Origin: Bacillota bacterium
Lineage (GTDB): Bacteria > Bacillota > Clostridia > Acetivibrionales > DSM-27016
Direction: 5' to 3'
NCBI GenBank assembly: GCA_023390115.1
Contig: JAEWDM010000026.1
Location: 1-64,000 of the forward strand
DNA: 64,000 nucleotides
The position numbers were made by a program, and so were the translations under genes. The stretch's first letter is position 1; each line of letters begins with the position of its first letter. The notes under the pieces were generated by a model. The model ran no database searches. It saw only the letters and a list, made by a program, of their open reading frames with translations, and was not told the DNA's origin. Of this stretch, positions 25,540-33,482 are shown in pieces.

Positions 25540-26247
25540 GTGGTAGAGGTTAAGAATGTTACAAAAAGATATCCTAACGGAACAGTAGCACTTAAGAATG
25601 TCAGTGTTAAGATAAACAAGGGTGAATTTGCTTTTATTATCGGTTCAAGCGGTTCAGGCAAGTCCACTCTTATAAAAATGATTTTGAAGGAGGAGGACCC
25701 TACTGAGGGAGATGTTTTTATAAACGGTTATGAGGTGTCGGCTATGAGAAGAAAAGACATCCCCATTCTTAGAAGAAGTCTGGGTGTTGTTTTTCAGGAT
25801 TTCAGGCTTTTGCCCGGCAAGACGGTTTATGAAAATGTCGCATTTGCCATGCAGATTGTGGAGGCTCTTCCAAAAGAGATAAGAAGGCAGGTGCCTATGG
25901 CCCTTGCACTTGTGGGTATAAGCAGAAAGGCGAATGCTTATCCGGGGCAGCTTTCGGGTGGTGAGCAGCAGAGGGTGGCCCTGGCCAGGGCGCTGGTTAA
26001 TAATCCGTCTCTCCTTGTTGCCGATGAGCCCACAGGGAATCTTGATCCTGAAAACTCCTGGGAGATAATGAGACTTTTGAATGAAATCAATCAGAGGGGT
26101 ACTACTGTGGTTATAGCAACCCATGAGAAATATATTGTGGATGCCATGAGGAAGAGGGTGGTGGCGCTCGACAAGGGTATATTAGTGAGGGATCAGCAGA
26201 AAGGATTATATGGCGATGAAGATAAGAACTACCAAATACATAATTAA
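25540..26247 (+). CDS. ftsE: Cell division ATP-binding protein FtsE
   Basis: FtsE with FtsX forms an ABC-type complex that controls peptidoglycan hydrolases. It starts at GTG 25540 and has 235 residues. Walker A GSSGSGKST is near 38, the signature LSGGEQQRVALARAL near 137, and Walker B LLVADEPTGNLDPE near 158, the FtsE-typical form. Its 3' end overlaps ftsX by 38 nt, and the M23 hydrolase that FtsEX usually activates follows directly. Confidence 0.96.
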   Translation: MVEVKNVTKRYPNGTVALKNVSVKINKGEFAFIIGSSGSGKSTLIKMILKEEDPTEGDVFINGYEVSAMRRKDIPILRRSLGVVFQDFRLLPGKTVYENVAFAMQIVEALPKEIRRQVPMALALVGISRKANAYPGQLSGGEQQRVALARALVNNPSLLVADEPTGNLDPENSWEIMRLLNEINQRGTTVVIATHEKYIVDAMRKRVVALDKGILVRDQQKGLYGDEDKNYQIHN

Positions 26248-27118
26248 GGAAGGCTTTGTAAACGCTTATAAGAATAAGCTTATGTCGCTGGCTTCACTTA
26301 GCATAATTACAGCCTCTCTTATCATATTCGGAGTATTTTTTCTGGCGGCGGTAAATTTAAGGCATAATGTCAGAACGCTTGAGGAGCAGCCTGAGATACA
26401 GGTGTTCTGTTACCTCGAGCTGGACGAGACTCAAATAAATATAATAGAGGAGGACATAAAGAGCAACCCGGATATCCGTGAATTCAAGGTGGTAAGCAAG
26501 AGGGAAGCTTTTGAAAAGGTCAAAACAGAAATGTTTGACGGCAGGGAGTCTGTATTGGAGGGCCTTGACGAAAGCATAATGCCTGTTTCCTATATCATAA
26601 AGCTTAAGGATTCTTCGAAAAGCCAGGAGGTTGTAGACCACTACAGGAGCTTAAGCGGTGTGGAAAAGGTATCCTATCCCCAGCAGGCCATTGATTTTAT
26701 TTCGCGTATTACATATTGGATACCCCTTATAAGCAGCCTTCTGCTTGGTATATTGCTTCTGGTGTCCATGCTGATAATATCCAACACCATTAAGCTTACA
26801 GTGTTTGCCAGGAGAAGGGAAATCAATATCATGAAATATATAGGTGCTACAGACTGGTTTATCCGCTGGCCTTTTATAGTGGAAGGTGTTATAATAGGGA
26901 TTGTAGGGGCTGCTTTTGCCTTTGCGGTGGTGGGCTATGGGTATAATATTCTTGAAGGCAGGATTACGGAGGATATGGCCAGGATAGGAGTAAATATCAT
27001 AAAAATGGTGGGGATTAAGGACATAGCTATCCAGGTTGTGGGGATTTATTGTATAATAGGGGTAGCCGTAGGAGCGGTAGGGAGCTTCATATCCATAAGA
27101 AAATATTTGCAGGTGTAG
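26210..27118 (+). CDS. ftsX: Cell division protein FtsX
   Basis: FtsX is the membrane partner of FtsE. The 302 residues show a cytoplasmic N-terminus, a membrane segment at about 25-45, an extracellular domain to about 170, and three further membrane segments (about 172-195, 222-245, 270-295). AAAGGA precedes ATG 26210; a second ATG at 26216 is also possible. The extracellular domain should contact the hydrolase encoded 30 nt downstream. Confidence 0.95.
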   Translation: MAMKIRTTKYIIKEGFVNAYKNKLMSLASLSIITASLIIFGVFFLAAVNLRHNVRTLEEQPEIQVFCYLELDETQINIIEEDIKSNPDIREFKVVSKREAFEKVKTEMFDGRESVLEGLDESIMPVSYIIKLKDSSKSQEVVDHYRSLSGVEKVSYPQQAIDFISRITYWIPLISSLLLGILLLVSMLIISNTIKLTVFARRREINIMKYIGATDWFIRWPFIVEGVIIGIVGAAFAFAVVGYGYNILEGRITEDMARIGVNIIKMVGIKDIAIQVVGIYCIIGVAVGAVGSFISIRKYLQV

Positions 27119-27148
27119 AATAGCATTGGTAAAACGGGGGGTTAACTA

Positions 27149-28276
27149 ATGAAAAGATGGATTCTGTGGGCTTTGATTATTTCAATACCGTTGGTCTGGA
27201 TTCTGCCTGTACGTGCGGATGAGCTGTCCGATTACAACAAGCAAAAGCAGGATGTTAAAAGCCAGTTGAATTCCATAAGCGGTGAAAAGGGCCAGATAAA
27301 GGACAGTATACAGGACAAGGAACAGGAAAAGCAATATCTGGAGAATCAGCAGCAGGACAGACAGCAGGAATACCAGAAGCTTCAGAAGGAGAAAGAAGAG
27401 CTTGAGGCGGTGCTGACGGAGCTTGAGAGGAGCTACAGCGAGTGCGAGCAGGAGTACAATGGGCAGAGGGAGCTTTTAAAGACACGCATTAAGGTAATGT
27501 ATGAGAATTCAAGCACATCCTATCTCCAGACTCTTATAGAGTCAAAAAGCATAACGGATTTTTTTGAAAGGATTGAGCTTATCTCCGCCATATCAAAAAA
27601 TGACAAGCTGCTTGTAGACAATCTGGAAAATGCAAAGAAGGATCTTGATTCCAAGAAGAAAAGAAAGGAAGAAGAAAAGCTTCTTACCTTGAAGAAGGTC
27701 AGGGAGAAGCAAAATGCAATAACTCAGATAAAGATATCGAGAGCCGAGACTGAAAACGATATTCAAAAATACGAGGTTGCGCTGGAAAGCCTGGAAAAGA
27801 GAGAGGACGAGCTGCAAAAACGCTCTCAGGAGATAAATAAGCAAATTGAAAAGCTGATGAGCGCGGGCAAGTACACCGGCGGTGTCATGAAATGGCCTGT
27901 TCCAAGCTCCACTACAATTACCTCGGAATACGGCAAAAGATTTCACCCGATACTTAAGAAGTACAAGGTACATACAGGAATTGATATAGGGGCAAAGAAC
28001 GGAGCGTCAATAATTGCCGCAGCAAATGGAACGGTGATTAAAGCCGAATGGGATACCGCTTACGGAAACATGCTGGTTATTGATCACGGGGGCAAGATAG
28101 CCACGTTATACGGGCATTGCAGCAAGCTGCTTGTCAGTGTCGGAGACAAGGTGGAAACGGGACAGACCATAGCGAAGGTTGGATCTACAGGCTGGTCAAC
28201 CGGGCCTCATCTGCATTTTGAGGTAATAAAGGATGGTTCCAGTACAAACCCCACAAGCTATTTAAAGGGAAAATAG
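27149..28276 (+). CDS. Murein hydrolase activator/endopeptidase, EnvC-like with M23 domain
   Basis: The protein (375 residues) has a signal peptide ending near VRADE at 23-25, a long charged coiled coil (about 30-245) and a C-terminal M23 metallopeptidase domain. Zinc ligands are visible: H and D in KVHTGIDIGAKNG near 275 and H in GPHLHFEV near 355, plus YGHCSKL. The intact ligands suggest that it cuts peptide cross-links itself. Its place after ftsEX matches the FtsEX-hydrolase modules of Gram-positive bacteria. Confidence 0.93.
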   Translation: MKRWILWALIISIPLVWILPVRADELSDYNKQKQDVKSQLNSISGEKGQIKDSIQDKEQEKQYLENQQQDRQQEYQKLQKEKEELEAVLTELERSYSECEQEYNGQRELLKTRIKVMYENSSTSYLQTLIESKSITDFFERIELISAISKNDKLLVDNLENAKKDLDSKKKRKEEEKLLTLKKVREKQNAITQIKISRAETENDIQKYEVALESLEKREDELQKRSQEINKQIEKLMSAGKYTGGVMKWPVPSSTTITSEYGKRFHPILKKYKVHTGIDIGAKNGASIIAAANGTVIKAEWDTAYGNMLVIDHGGKIATLYGHCSKLLVSVGDKVETGQTIAKVGSTGWSTGPHLHFEVIKDGSSTNPTSYLKGK

Positions 28277-28313
28277 CACATAAATTATAGATTGATTTTA
28301 GATCATATAACAT

Positions 28314-28337
28314 AAACCCGGAATAAATTCCGGGTTT
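28314..28337 (+). terminator. Hairpin after the M23 hydrolase gene
   Basis: AAACCCGGAAT and its exact complement form an 11-bp stem. The following bases are AT-rich but lack a T run, so termination may be partial. Confidence 0.55.
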
Positions 28338-28441
28338 AATAATATTTGCAGGAGCATATAATTTAAAGGTAAAGTTAACCATATATTTAATGTTTTTTAG
28401 CTTTAAGAATAAGAACAGGGAGCAGAGGGAGTGTTTGCTGA

Positions 28442-29665
28442 TTGTACAAGGATAATAAAGATTTGACGAATAAGGTTTTACTTGTAGTAACAACGGCAGT
28501 GATTTCTTTCAGCATTTCAGCATTGGTATTTGCAGGCTGGCTTCGGGTTAATCCTCCGGGAATAACCTTTGACAATAAAACGGTTAGCAAAACCGCTATA
28601 AACAAATTTAACAGCGTGCGTGAAATATTAAAATCCCAATATTATGAAAATGTTGACGACAATACCCTTATTGAGGGGGCGATATCAGGGATGGCCGGTG
28701 CAATGGGAGACAGGTACACCTCTTATTTCAACAAGGATAAGTGGCAAATGTTTCAGCAGGATCTCACAGGAAGCTTTGTGGGCATTGGGGTCATGGTACA
28801 AACAGCCGGCGATGGACTTTTGACTGTGATGGAGGTTTTTGAGGGATCTCCTGCAAAGGCGGCAGGAGTTTTACCGGGAGATAAGGTAGTAAAGGTGGAT
28901 GGTAAGGATGTAAGCGATGAGGAGGAGGACACAATCATAAAAATGATTAAGGGTAAAGAGGGGACGGAGGTGCAGTTGGAAGTTCTAAGGCCTTCTGAGA
29001 GTAATCTTATTGAGCTTCATATTACAAGGAGGCGCATAAAGGAGGAAAATATAAGCAGCGGTATGCTGTCTGATAACATAGGATATATAAGAATTATTAA
29101 ATTTGACAGTGAAATAGCAAAGTATTTTAAGGATAATGTTGATTCACTTACTGAAAAGGGTATGCGTGGACTGGTTATAGATGTAAGGGATAATCCCGGC
29201 GGTTATTACAATCAGGTGGTGTCTATAGCGGATATGCTGCTCCCTGAATGCACAATAGTATATACCGAGGATAAAGATCAAAAAAAGGAGTACAAATATT
29301 CAGACGCAAAGCAGTTGAATATGCCTGTAATAGTCCTTGTAAACGGAAACAGCGCAAGTGCGTCGGAAATTCTTGCAGGAGCGATCAAGGACAATAAAAG
29401 GGGCACTCTGGTGGGCACCAGAACTTATGGAAAGGGCCTTGTGCAGGCATCCTTCAATCTTGAGGACGGTTCCGGGCTTAAGGTTACGGTACAGCGCTAT
29501 TTTACTCCTTCCGGGGTATGTATACAGGGAAAGGGCATTGATCCGGACATAGAGGTGCTGCAGGATGAAAAGTACCGGAGCACCCCTGTTTCAAATATCC
29601 CGCAGGAGGATGACTTGCAGCTTGGCAAGGCGCTTGAATTGGCGGAGAGCGAATTGAGGCGATAG
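28442..29665 (+). CDS. S41 family C-terminal processing peptidase (CtpA/CtpB type)
   Basis: A membrane-anchored serine protease of about 407 residues. The TTG start at 28442 has AGAGGGAG 10 nt upstream. Residues about 10-32 form a membrane anchor, a PDZ domain lies at about 105-190 (GSFVGIGVMVQ to EVLRPS), and the S41 core follows with Ser in NGNSASASEIL near 305 and Lys in TYGKGLVQ near 330. It follows the ftsEX-M23 block, a common order in Clostridia. In spore formers the CtpB homologue works in sigma-K signalling, but this role is only possible here. Confidence 0.92.
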   Translation: MYKDNKDLTNKVLLVVTTAVISFSISALVFAGWLRVNPPGITFDNKTVSKTAINKFNSVREILKSQYYENVDDNTLIEGAISGMAGAMGDRYTSYFNKDKWQMFQQDLTGSFVGIGVMVQTAGDGLLTVMEVFEGSPAKAAGVLPGDKVVKVDGKDVSDEEEDTIIKMIKGKEGTEVQLEVLRPSESNLIELHITRRRIKEENISSGMLSDNIGYIRIIKFDSEIAKYFKDNVDSLTEKGMRGLVIDVRDNPGGYYNQVVSIADMLLPECTIVYTEDKDQKKEYKYSDAKQLNMPVIVLVNGNSASASEILAGAIKDNKRGTLVGTRTYGKGLVQASFNLEDGSGLKVTVQRYFTPSGVCIQGKGIDPDIEVLQDEKYRSTPVSNIPQEDDLQLGKALELAESELRR

Positions 29666-29726
29666 TATATCAGCCTGTGTATAAAAAAAAATTTTTTCCA
29701 TAAACTACATTGCAGGAGGTGGGAAT

Positions 29727-29906
29727 ATGGAAAAAAAGGAAAATGAACTGAAGCTTAAATATGAGATTGCTTCCGAACTGGGGCTGTTTGAGAAGGTAAG
29801 GCAGTCGGGATGGAAAAGCCTGACCGCTAAAGAAACAGGCAGAATAGGAGGGCTTATAACTAAGAGGAAAAAGCTAATGCAAATTGATAAGAGTCAGCAA
29901 ATATAA
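29727..29906 (+). CDS. Small acid-soluble spore protein, alpha/beta type (SspF-like)
   Basis: A 59-residue gene with AGGAGGTGGGAAT before ATG 29727. The sequence LKYEIASELGLFEKVRQSG is followed by WKSLTAKETGRIGGLITKRK, the conserved alpha/beta SASP core with the ETGRIGG signature. These proteins coat DNA in the spore. The shortened N-terminus matches the SspF group. It is good evidence that the organism forms spores. A terminator overlaps its stop codon. Confidence 0.88.
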   Translation: MEKKENELKLKYEIASELGLFEKVRQSGWKSLTAKETGRIGGLITKRKKLMQIDKSQQI

Positions 29907-29919
29907 ATTGCTGGCTTTT
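29893..29919 (+). terminator. Terminator of the SASP gene
   Basis: GTCAGCA (29893-29899) pairs with TGCTGGC (29909-29915), followed by TTTT. The stem overlaps the stop codon. Confidence 0.75.
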
Positions 29920-30007
29920 GTGTTATAATTTATAATTAAAAGGGGCAGGCCGTATTATAGAAGCTTGTACCGCTTGTGCGTATAAAATATAATTGTGAGG
30001 TAGAAAT

Positions 30008-30757
30008 ATGTATACAGGCTTTGCTTATATATATGATAAATTAATGTATGATGTTGATTATGAAAAATGGGCCTGTTATATACAGGATATATTTAAAAAA
30101 AATTCTGCAAGCCCTTCTCTGGTATTGGATTTGGGATGTGGGACAGGCAATTTCTGTATTGAAATGGCACAAAAGGGATTTGATATGATAGGGATAGACA
30201 TATCTGCTGATATGCTGTCCTGTGCAAGGGAGAAATCTATTGAAAATGGGCTTGACAATATCCTGTACCTTAATCAGGACATGAGGGATTTTGAATTGTA
30301 TGGAACGGTTGATGCTGTAGTATGCCTTATGGACAGCGTAAACTATATTACAGGCAAAAATGATGTGAAGAAAATATTCAAGCTTGTTGCAAACTACTTG
30401 AACCCCGAGGGGCTGTTTATTTTTGATATAAATAGCTGCTATAAGCTCAAGGATATATTGGGGAGTAATTTATATTACGATATAGGAGATGATGCGGCAT
30501 ATATATGGCAGAATACCTATGAGGCTAAAAAGAGACAGTGTACATTTGATCTGACTTTTTTTATCAGGAGAGGAGAGCTGTTTGAAAAGTGTGAGGAGGT
30601 CCATACCCAAAGGGCATATTCAATCAGTGAGATTGAGAGCATGTTAAGTTTTAGCGGAATGAAGCTCGTAAGTATATTCGACAGCCTGACATTTAATCCG
30701 CCGCACTCTAAAAGCGAAAAAATTTTTTTTGTAAGCAAAAAAATTTGTGATAAGTAA
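30008..30757 (+). CDS. Class I SAM-dependent methyltransferase
   Basis: The 249-residue protein shows the S-adenosylmethionine site VLDLGCGTGNFCIEMA near 38-53 and an acidic GIDISADML near 60-68. The C-terminal half fits the YodH/YjiC-type small methyltransferases of Firmicutes. It is followed within 10 nt by the MGMT-like gene, probably in one transcript. The substrate is not known. Confidence 0.88.
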   Translation: MYTGFAYIYDKLMYDVDYEKWACYIQDIFKKNSASPSLVLDLGCGTGNFCIEMAQKGFDMIGIDISADMLSCAREKSIENGLDNILYLNQDMRDFELYGTVDAVVCLMDSVNYITGKNDVKKIFKLVANYLNPEGLFIFDINSCYKLKDILGSNLYYDIGDDAAYIWQNTYEAKKRQCTFDLTFFIRRGELFEKCEEVHTQRAYSISEIESMLSFSGMKLVSIFDSLTFNPPHSKSEKIFFVSKKICDK

Positions 30758-30767
30758 GGGGGGCTTT

Positions 30768-31073
30768 ATGGGTTTTTTTGAAGAGGTATATGAGGCAGTT
30801 AAAAATATCCCAAAGGGAAAAGTATCAACTTACGGACAGATAGCAAAATTAATTGGACATCCAAGGAGCGCTAAGGTTGTCGGGTGGGCGTTGCATTCAA
30901 ATCCGTATTTCGGCGTTGTGCCGTGTCACAGGGTTGTAAACAGAAAGGGAGAATTGAGCGGCAGCTTCGCTTTCGGAGGAAGCGGCATTCAGAAAAAAAT
31001 GCTTGAGGAAGAGGGAATAGTATTTGATGGTATGGGCACAATAAATTTGGAAAAGTATTTATGGAAGCCTTAA
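30768..31073 (+). CDS. MGMT-family small protein with active-site PCHRV
   Basis: The ATG at 30768 follows GGGGGG and gives 101 residues. This is only the C-terminal DNA-binding/active-site domain of O6-alkylguanine transferases: IPKGKVSTYGQIA, then GVVPCHRVVNRKGELSG with the acceptor cysteine. In alkyltransferase-like (ATL) proteins of this size the cysteine is often Trp or Ala; here it is kept. It may repair or flag alkylated guanine, but activity of such short forms is uncertain. Confidence 0.88.
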   Translation: MGFFEEVYEAVKNIPKGKVSTYGQIAKLIGHPRSAKVVGWALHSNPYFGVVPCHRVVNRKGELSGSFAFGGSGIQKKMLEEEGIVFDGMGTINLEKYLWKP

Positions 31074-31111
31074 TGTGAACAAGTGTTAACATAAACATCA
31101 AAATTATTTGA

Positions 31112-31178
31112 TTGACAAGCAGTTGAGTTATGTGTTACACTTTTAGATGTTTGGTAAAAAGTAAATTACATACCAAAC
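31112..31178 (+). promoter_or_regulatory. Promoter and 5' leader hairpin of the cold-shock gene
   Basis: TTGACA (31112-31117), 17 bp, TTACAC (31135-31140) give a promoter with a weak -10 box. In the leader GTTTGGTA (31149-31156) and TACCAAAC (31171-31178) form an 8-bp hairpin before the AGGAGG site. Structured leaders are common on cold-shock genes, so a temperature-dependent role is possible. Confidence 0.5.
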
Positions 31179-31207
31179 CATAGTAATTATTCAGGAGGAA
31201 TGCAAGA

Positions 31208-31408
31208 ATGGAAACAGGAAGAGTAAAATGGTTCAACGCTGAAAAGGGTTTCGGCTTCATTGAGAGAGATGGAGGAAACGACGTATTTGTACATTTTTCA
31301 GCTATAACAATGGATGGATTTAAAACATTGGAAGAGGGAACAGAAGTCCAGTTTGATGTGGTTGAGGGTGCTAAAGGACCGCAGGCTGCAAATGTTCAGA
31401 GGGCGTAG
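31208..31408 (+). CDS. Cold-shock protein, CspA family
   Basis: A 66-residue nucleic-acid-binding OB-fold protein of full length. The RNP1 motif KGFGFIE (residues 14-20) and RNP2 motif VFVHF (26-30) are intact. AGGAGG lies 7-8 nt before ATG 31208. It is a single gene with its own promoter and a terminator at 31505. Its 3' end is tandemly duplicated. Confidence 0.97.
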   Translation: METGRVKWFNAEKGFGFIERDGGNDVFVHFSAITMDGFKTLEEGTEVQFDVVEGAKGPQAANVQRA

Positions 31409-31455
31409 TTGAAGGTGCTAAGGAACCGCAGGCTGCAACGTTCAGAGGCTATGTA
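31361..31455 (+). repeat. Imperfect 47-bp tandem duplication of the cold-shock gene 3' end
   Basis: Bases 31361-31407 and 31408-31455 are near copies (GTTGAGGGTGCTAAAGGACC against GTTGAAGGTGCTAAGGAACC, and on through the gene's end). The stop codon of the first copy spans the junction, so the second copy is not translated. Small deletions in it shift the frame. Confidence 0.85.
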
Positions 31456-31504
31456 ATTTAAAGTTTAATAAGACTTTAACATAGATTTGAATAGCCAGTA
31501 ATTA

Positions 31505-31532
31505 CCCCGGTACATATATGTACCGGGGTTTT
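31505..31532 (+). terminator. Terminator of the cold-shock gene
   Basis: The inverted repeat CCCCGGTACATA-TATGTACCGGGG (31505-31528) is followed by TTTT. Confidence 0.9.
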
Positions 31533-31562
31533 CGATATATTGGGATGAAAGGAAAAGCTCGG

Positions 31563-32441
31563 ATGGAGGATTATATTGTTTCAGCTACTGCTGCGGGCGG
31601 AACCGTAAGAGCTTTTGCAGCCTCAACCACAAATATGGTAAAGCAAGCCGCGGCGCTGCACGGTCTGTCACCCGTGGCTTCGGCTGCATTGGGCAGGACC
31701 TTGACGGCTTCGGCCATCATGTCTAAAATGCTGAAAGGGGAAAAGGATACAATAACGGTGCAAATTAAGGGAGACGGACCTTTAGGCGGAATTGTTGTGA
31801 TATCCGACTCCATGGCAAATACCCGGGGGTATGTGCACAACCCTCAGGTGGCTGTGCTTTTTAATGACGAGGGGAAGCTGAACGTAGGAGAGGTTGTAGG
31901 CAAAAACGGATATATGAATGTTATAAAGGATCTCGGACTGAAGGAGCCTTACATAGGATATGTAAACCTTATATCCGGTGAAATTGCAGAGGACATAGCC
32001 TATTACTTTGCCTCGTCGGAGCAGGTACCCTCTGTCGTTGCGCTGGGTGTGCTTATTGATTCGGACGGAAGCGTAATAAATGCGGGAGGCTATATTATAC
32101 AATTAATGCCCGGGGCGGAGGAGCAGATGATAAGCTATATAGAGAACACCGTAGCATCTATTCCTTCCGTAAGCGCTATGCTGGCATATGGGGAAGCTCC
32201 TGAGGGTATTCTTGATATAATTTTTGGAGAGAAGGATCTTAAAATTAATTCAAAAAGTCCTTGTGCTTATTTATGCAATTGCTCCAGAGAAAGAATGGAA
32301 AGAAACCTCATAAGCCTCGGAAGGCCTGAGATCCTGAGCATAATAGAGGAGCAGCGCGGTGCCGAGCTTCAATGCCATTTCTGCAACAGCAAATACCAGT
32401 TTTCGGAAGAACAGCTTAAAGCTTTAATAAATGAGCTGTAG
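31563..32441 (+). CDS. hslO: Redox-regulated chaperone Hsp33
   Basis: Hsp33 holds unfolded proteins during oxidative heat stress. The ATG at 31563 (MEDYIVSATAAGGTVRAFA) has AAAGGA 9 nt upstream and gives 292 residues. The C-terminal zinc switch is complete, with CNC near 240 and CHFC near 273. It lies between the cold-shock gene and the tRNA cluster as a single gene. Confidence 0.95.
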   Translation: MEDYIVSATAAGGTVRAFAASTTNMVKQAAALHGLSPVASAALGRTLTASAIMSKMLKGEKDTITVQIKGDGPLGGIVVISDSMANTRGYVHNPQVAVLFNDEGKLNVGEVVGKNGYMNVIKDLGLKEPYIGYVNLISGEIAEDIAYYFASSEQVPSVVALGVLIDSDGSVINAGGYIIQLMPGAEEQMISYIENTVASIPSVSAMLAYGEAPEGILDIIFGEKDLKINSKSPCAYLCNCSRERMERNLISLGRPEILSIIEEQRGAELQCHFCNSKYQFSEEQLKALINEL

Positions 32442-32574
32442 AATTCAAAAAAAGGTGCTTTTAACACCTTATTTGCCAGGAGCTTGTTGTGTTACAAAGC
32501 ACTAGAAAGACAAAGGATTCCGAAGAAATGGGGAGTTTTATCAAATTAATTTTAAAATAAACAGTTTTTTGGTA

Positions 32575-32603
32575 TTGACTTTGAATTAATATTTTTGTAT
32601 ACT
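32575..32603 (+). promoter_or_regulatory. Promoter of the tRNA cluster
   Basis: TTGACT (32575-32580), 17 bp, TATACT (32598-32603) lie about 40 bp before the first tRNA. Confidence 0.78.
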
Positions 32604-32642
32604 ATTCATTGTCGCTTAACTGTAAGAGTAGCGGCAAATTGG

Positions 32643-32718
32643 GGGCGCTTAGCTCAGCTGGGGGAGCACCTGCCTTACAAGCAGGGGGTCATAGGTTCGA
32701 GCCCTATAGTGCCCACCA
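32643..32718 (+). tRNA. tRNA-Val (anticodon TAC)
   Basis: A 76-nt cloverleaf: acceptor GGGCGCT with AGTGCCC, anticodon loop with TAC in CTGCCTTACAAGCAG, T-loop GGTTCGAGCC and encoded CCA. Confidence 0.95.
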
Positions 32719-32723
32719 AATAT

Positions 32724-32800
32724 GGCCCGGTAGTTCAGTTGGTTAGAATGCCAGCCTGTCACGCTGGAGGTCGAGGGTTCGAGCCCCTTCCGGGTCGCCA
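32724..32800 (+). tRNA. tRNA-Asp (anticodon GTC)
   Basis: A 77-nt cloverleaf: acceptor GGCCCGG with CCGGGTC, anticodon GTC in CAGCCTGTCACGCTG, T-loop GGTTCGAGCC and encoded CCA. It starts 5 nt after tRNA-Val. Confidence 0.96.
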
Positions 32801-32805
32801 TATTT

Positions 32806-32881
<76 letters not shown>

Positions 32882-32965
32882 GAAGCAGACAGGAGCCAGA
32901 GAGCAGGGTTCTGGATGCTTCAAGGAAAAGTCAGGCTCTGGTCTGGAATTTTGTTTTATAAATTT

Positions 32966-33040
32966 GCGGGTTTAACTCAGCGGTAGAGTGTCACCTTGCC
33001 AAGGTGAAAGTCGCGCGTTCAAATCGCGTAACCCGCTCCA
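32966..33040 (+). tRNA. tRNA-Gly (anticodon GCC)
   Basis: A 75-nt cloverleaf: acceptor GCGGGTT with AACCCGC, anticodon GCC in TCACCTTGCCAAGGTGA, T-loop GTTCAAATC and encoded CCA. Confidence 0.95.
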
Positions 33041-33056
33041 AATTTTTTATAATTAT

Positions 33057-33131
<75 letters not shown>

Positions 33132-33136
33132 GAAGG

Positions 33137-33178
33137 AATCCTCGAAAGGCCTAAAAGCAAGGCTTTTGGGGATTTTTT
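33137..33178 (+). terminator. Terminator of the tRNA cluster
   Basis: AATCCTCGAAAGGCCT pairs with AGGCTTTTGGGGATT apart from one bulge and wobble pairs, then TTTTTT follows. Confidence 0.85.
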
Positions 33179-33376
33179 GTTTTACCATAAAAAACATAAC
33201 GGCTCATATAAATTAGTTCTCCTATGATTTTAAAATATCATTAGGGGACTTTTTTATGGCAGGAATTAGCTATAAACAATCAGTATAAAAAATAAAATTT
33301 TACACATATAATAAAAAGCGGCAAGAGCTGCCGACTTAAAGCTTAATTAGACAAAGAAAGGGCCTTTGGCAACAAT

Positions 33377-33434
33377 GTGAAATAAAATATTATTACATAA
33401 CAATCTTGACATTTTATTTCACGAGATATATAAT
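33377..33434 (+). promoter_or_regulatory. Promoter with inverted-repeat operator of the ABC/aldolase operon
   Basis: TTGACA (33406-33411), 17 bp, TATAAT (33429-33434) form a consensus promoter. A perfect 12-bp inverted repeat, GTGAAATAAAAT (33377-33388) and ATTTTATTTCAC (33411-33422), places one arm between the -35 and -10 boxes. The arms are 34 bp apart, which suits a repressor dimer or tetramer. The RpiR-type regulator of the same operon is the natural candidate. Confidence 0.75.
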
Positions 33435-33482
33435 TGCTGTGTAGTTAAGATATATTTGCAAATAAAACGGGGAGGTTAAGAA

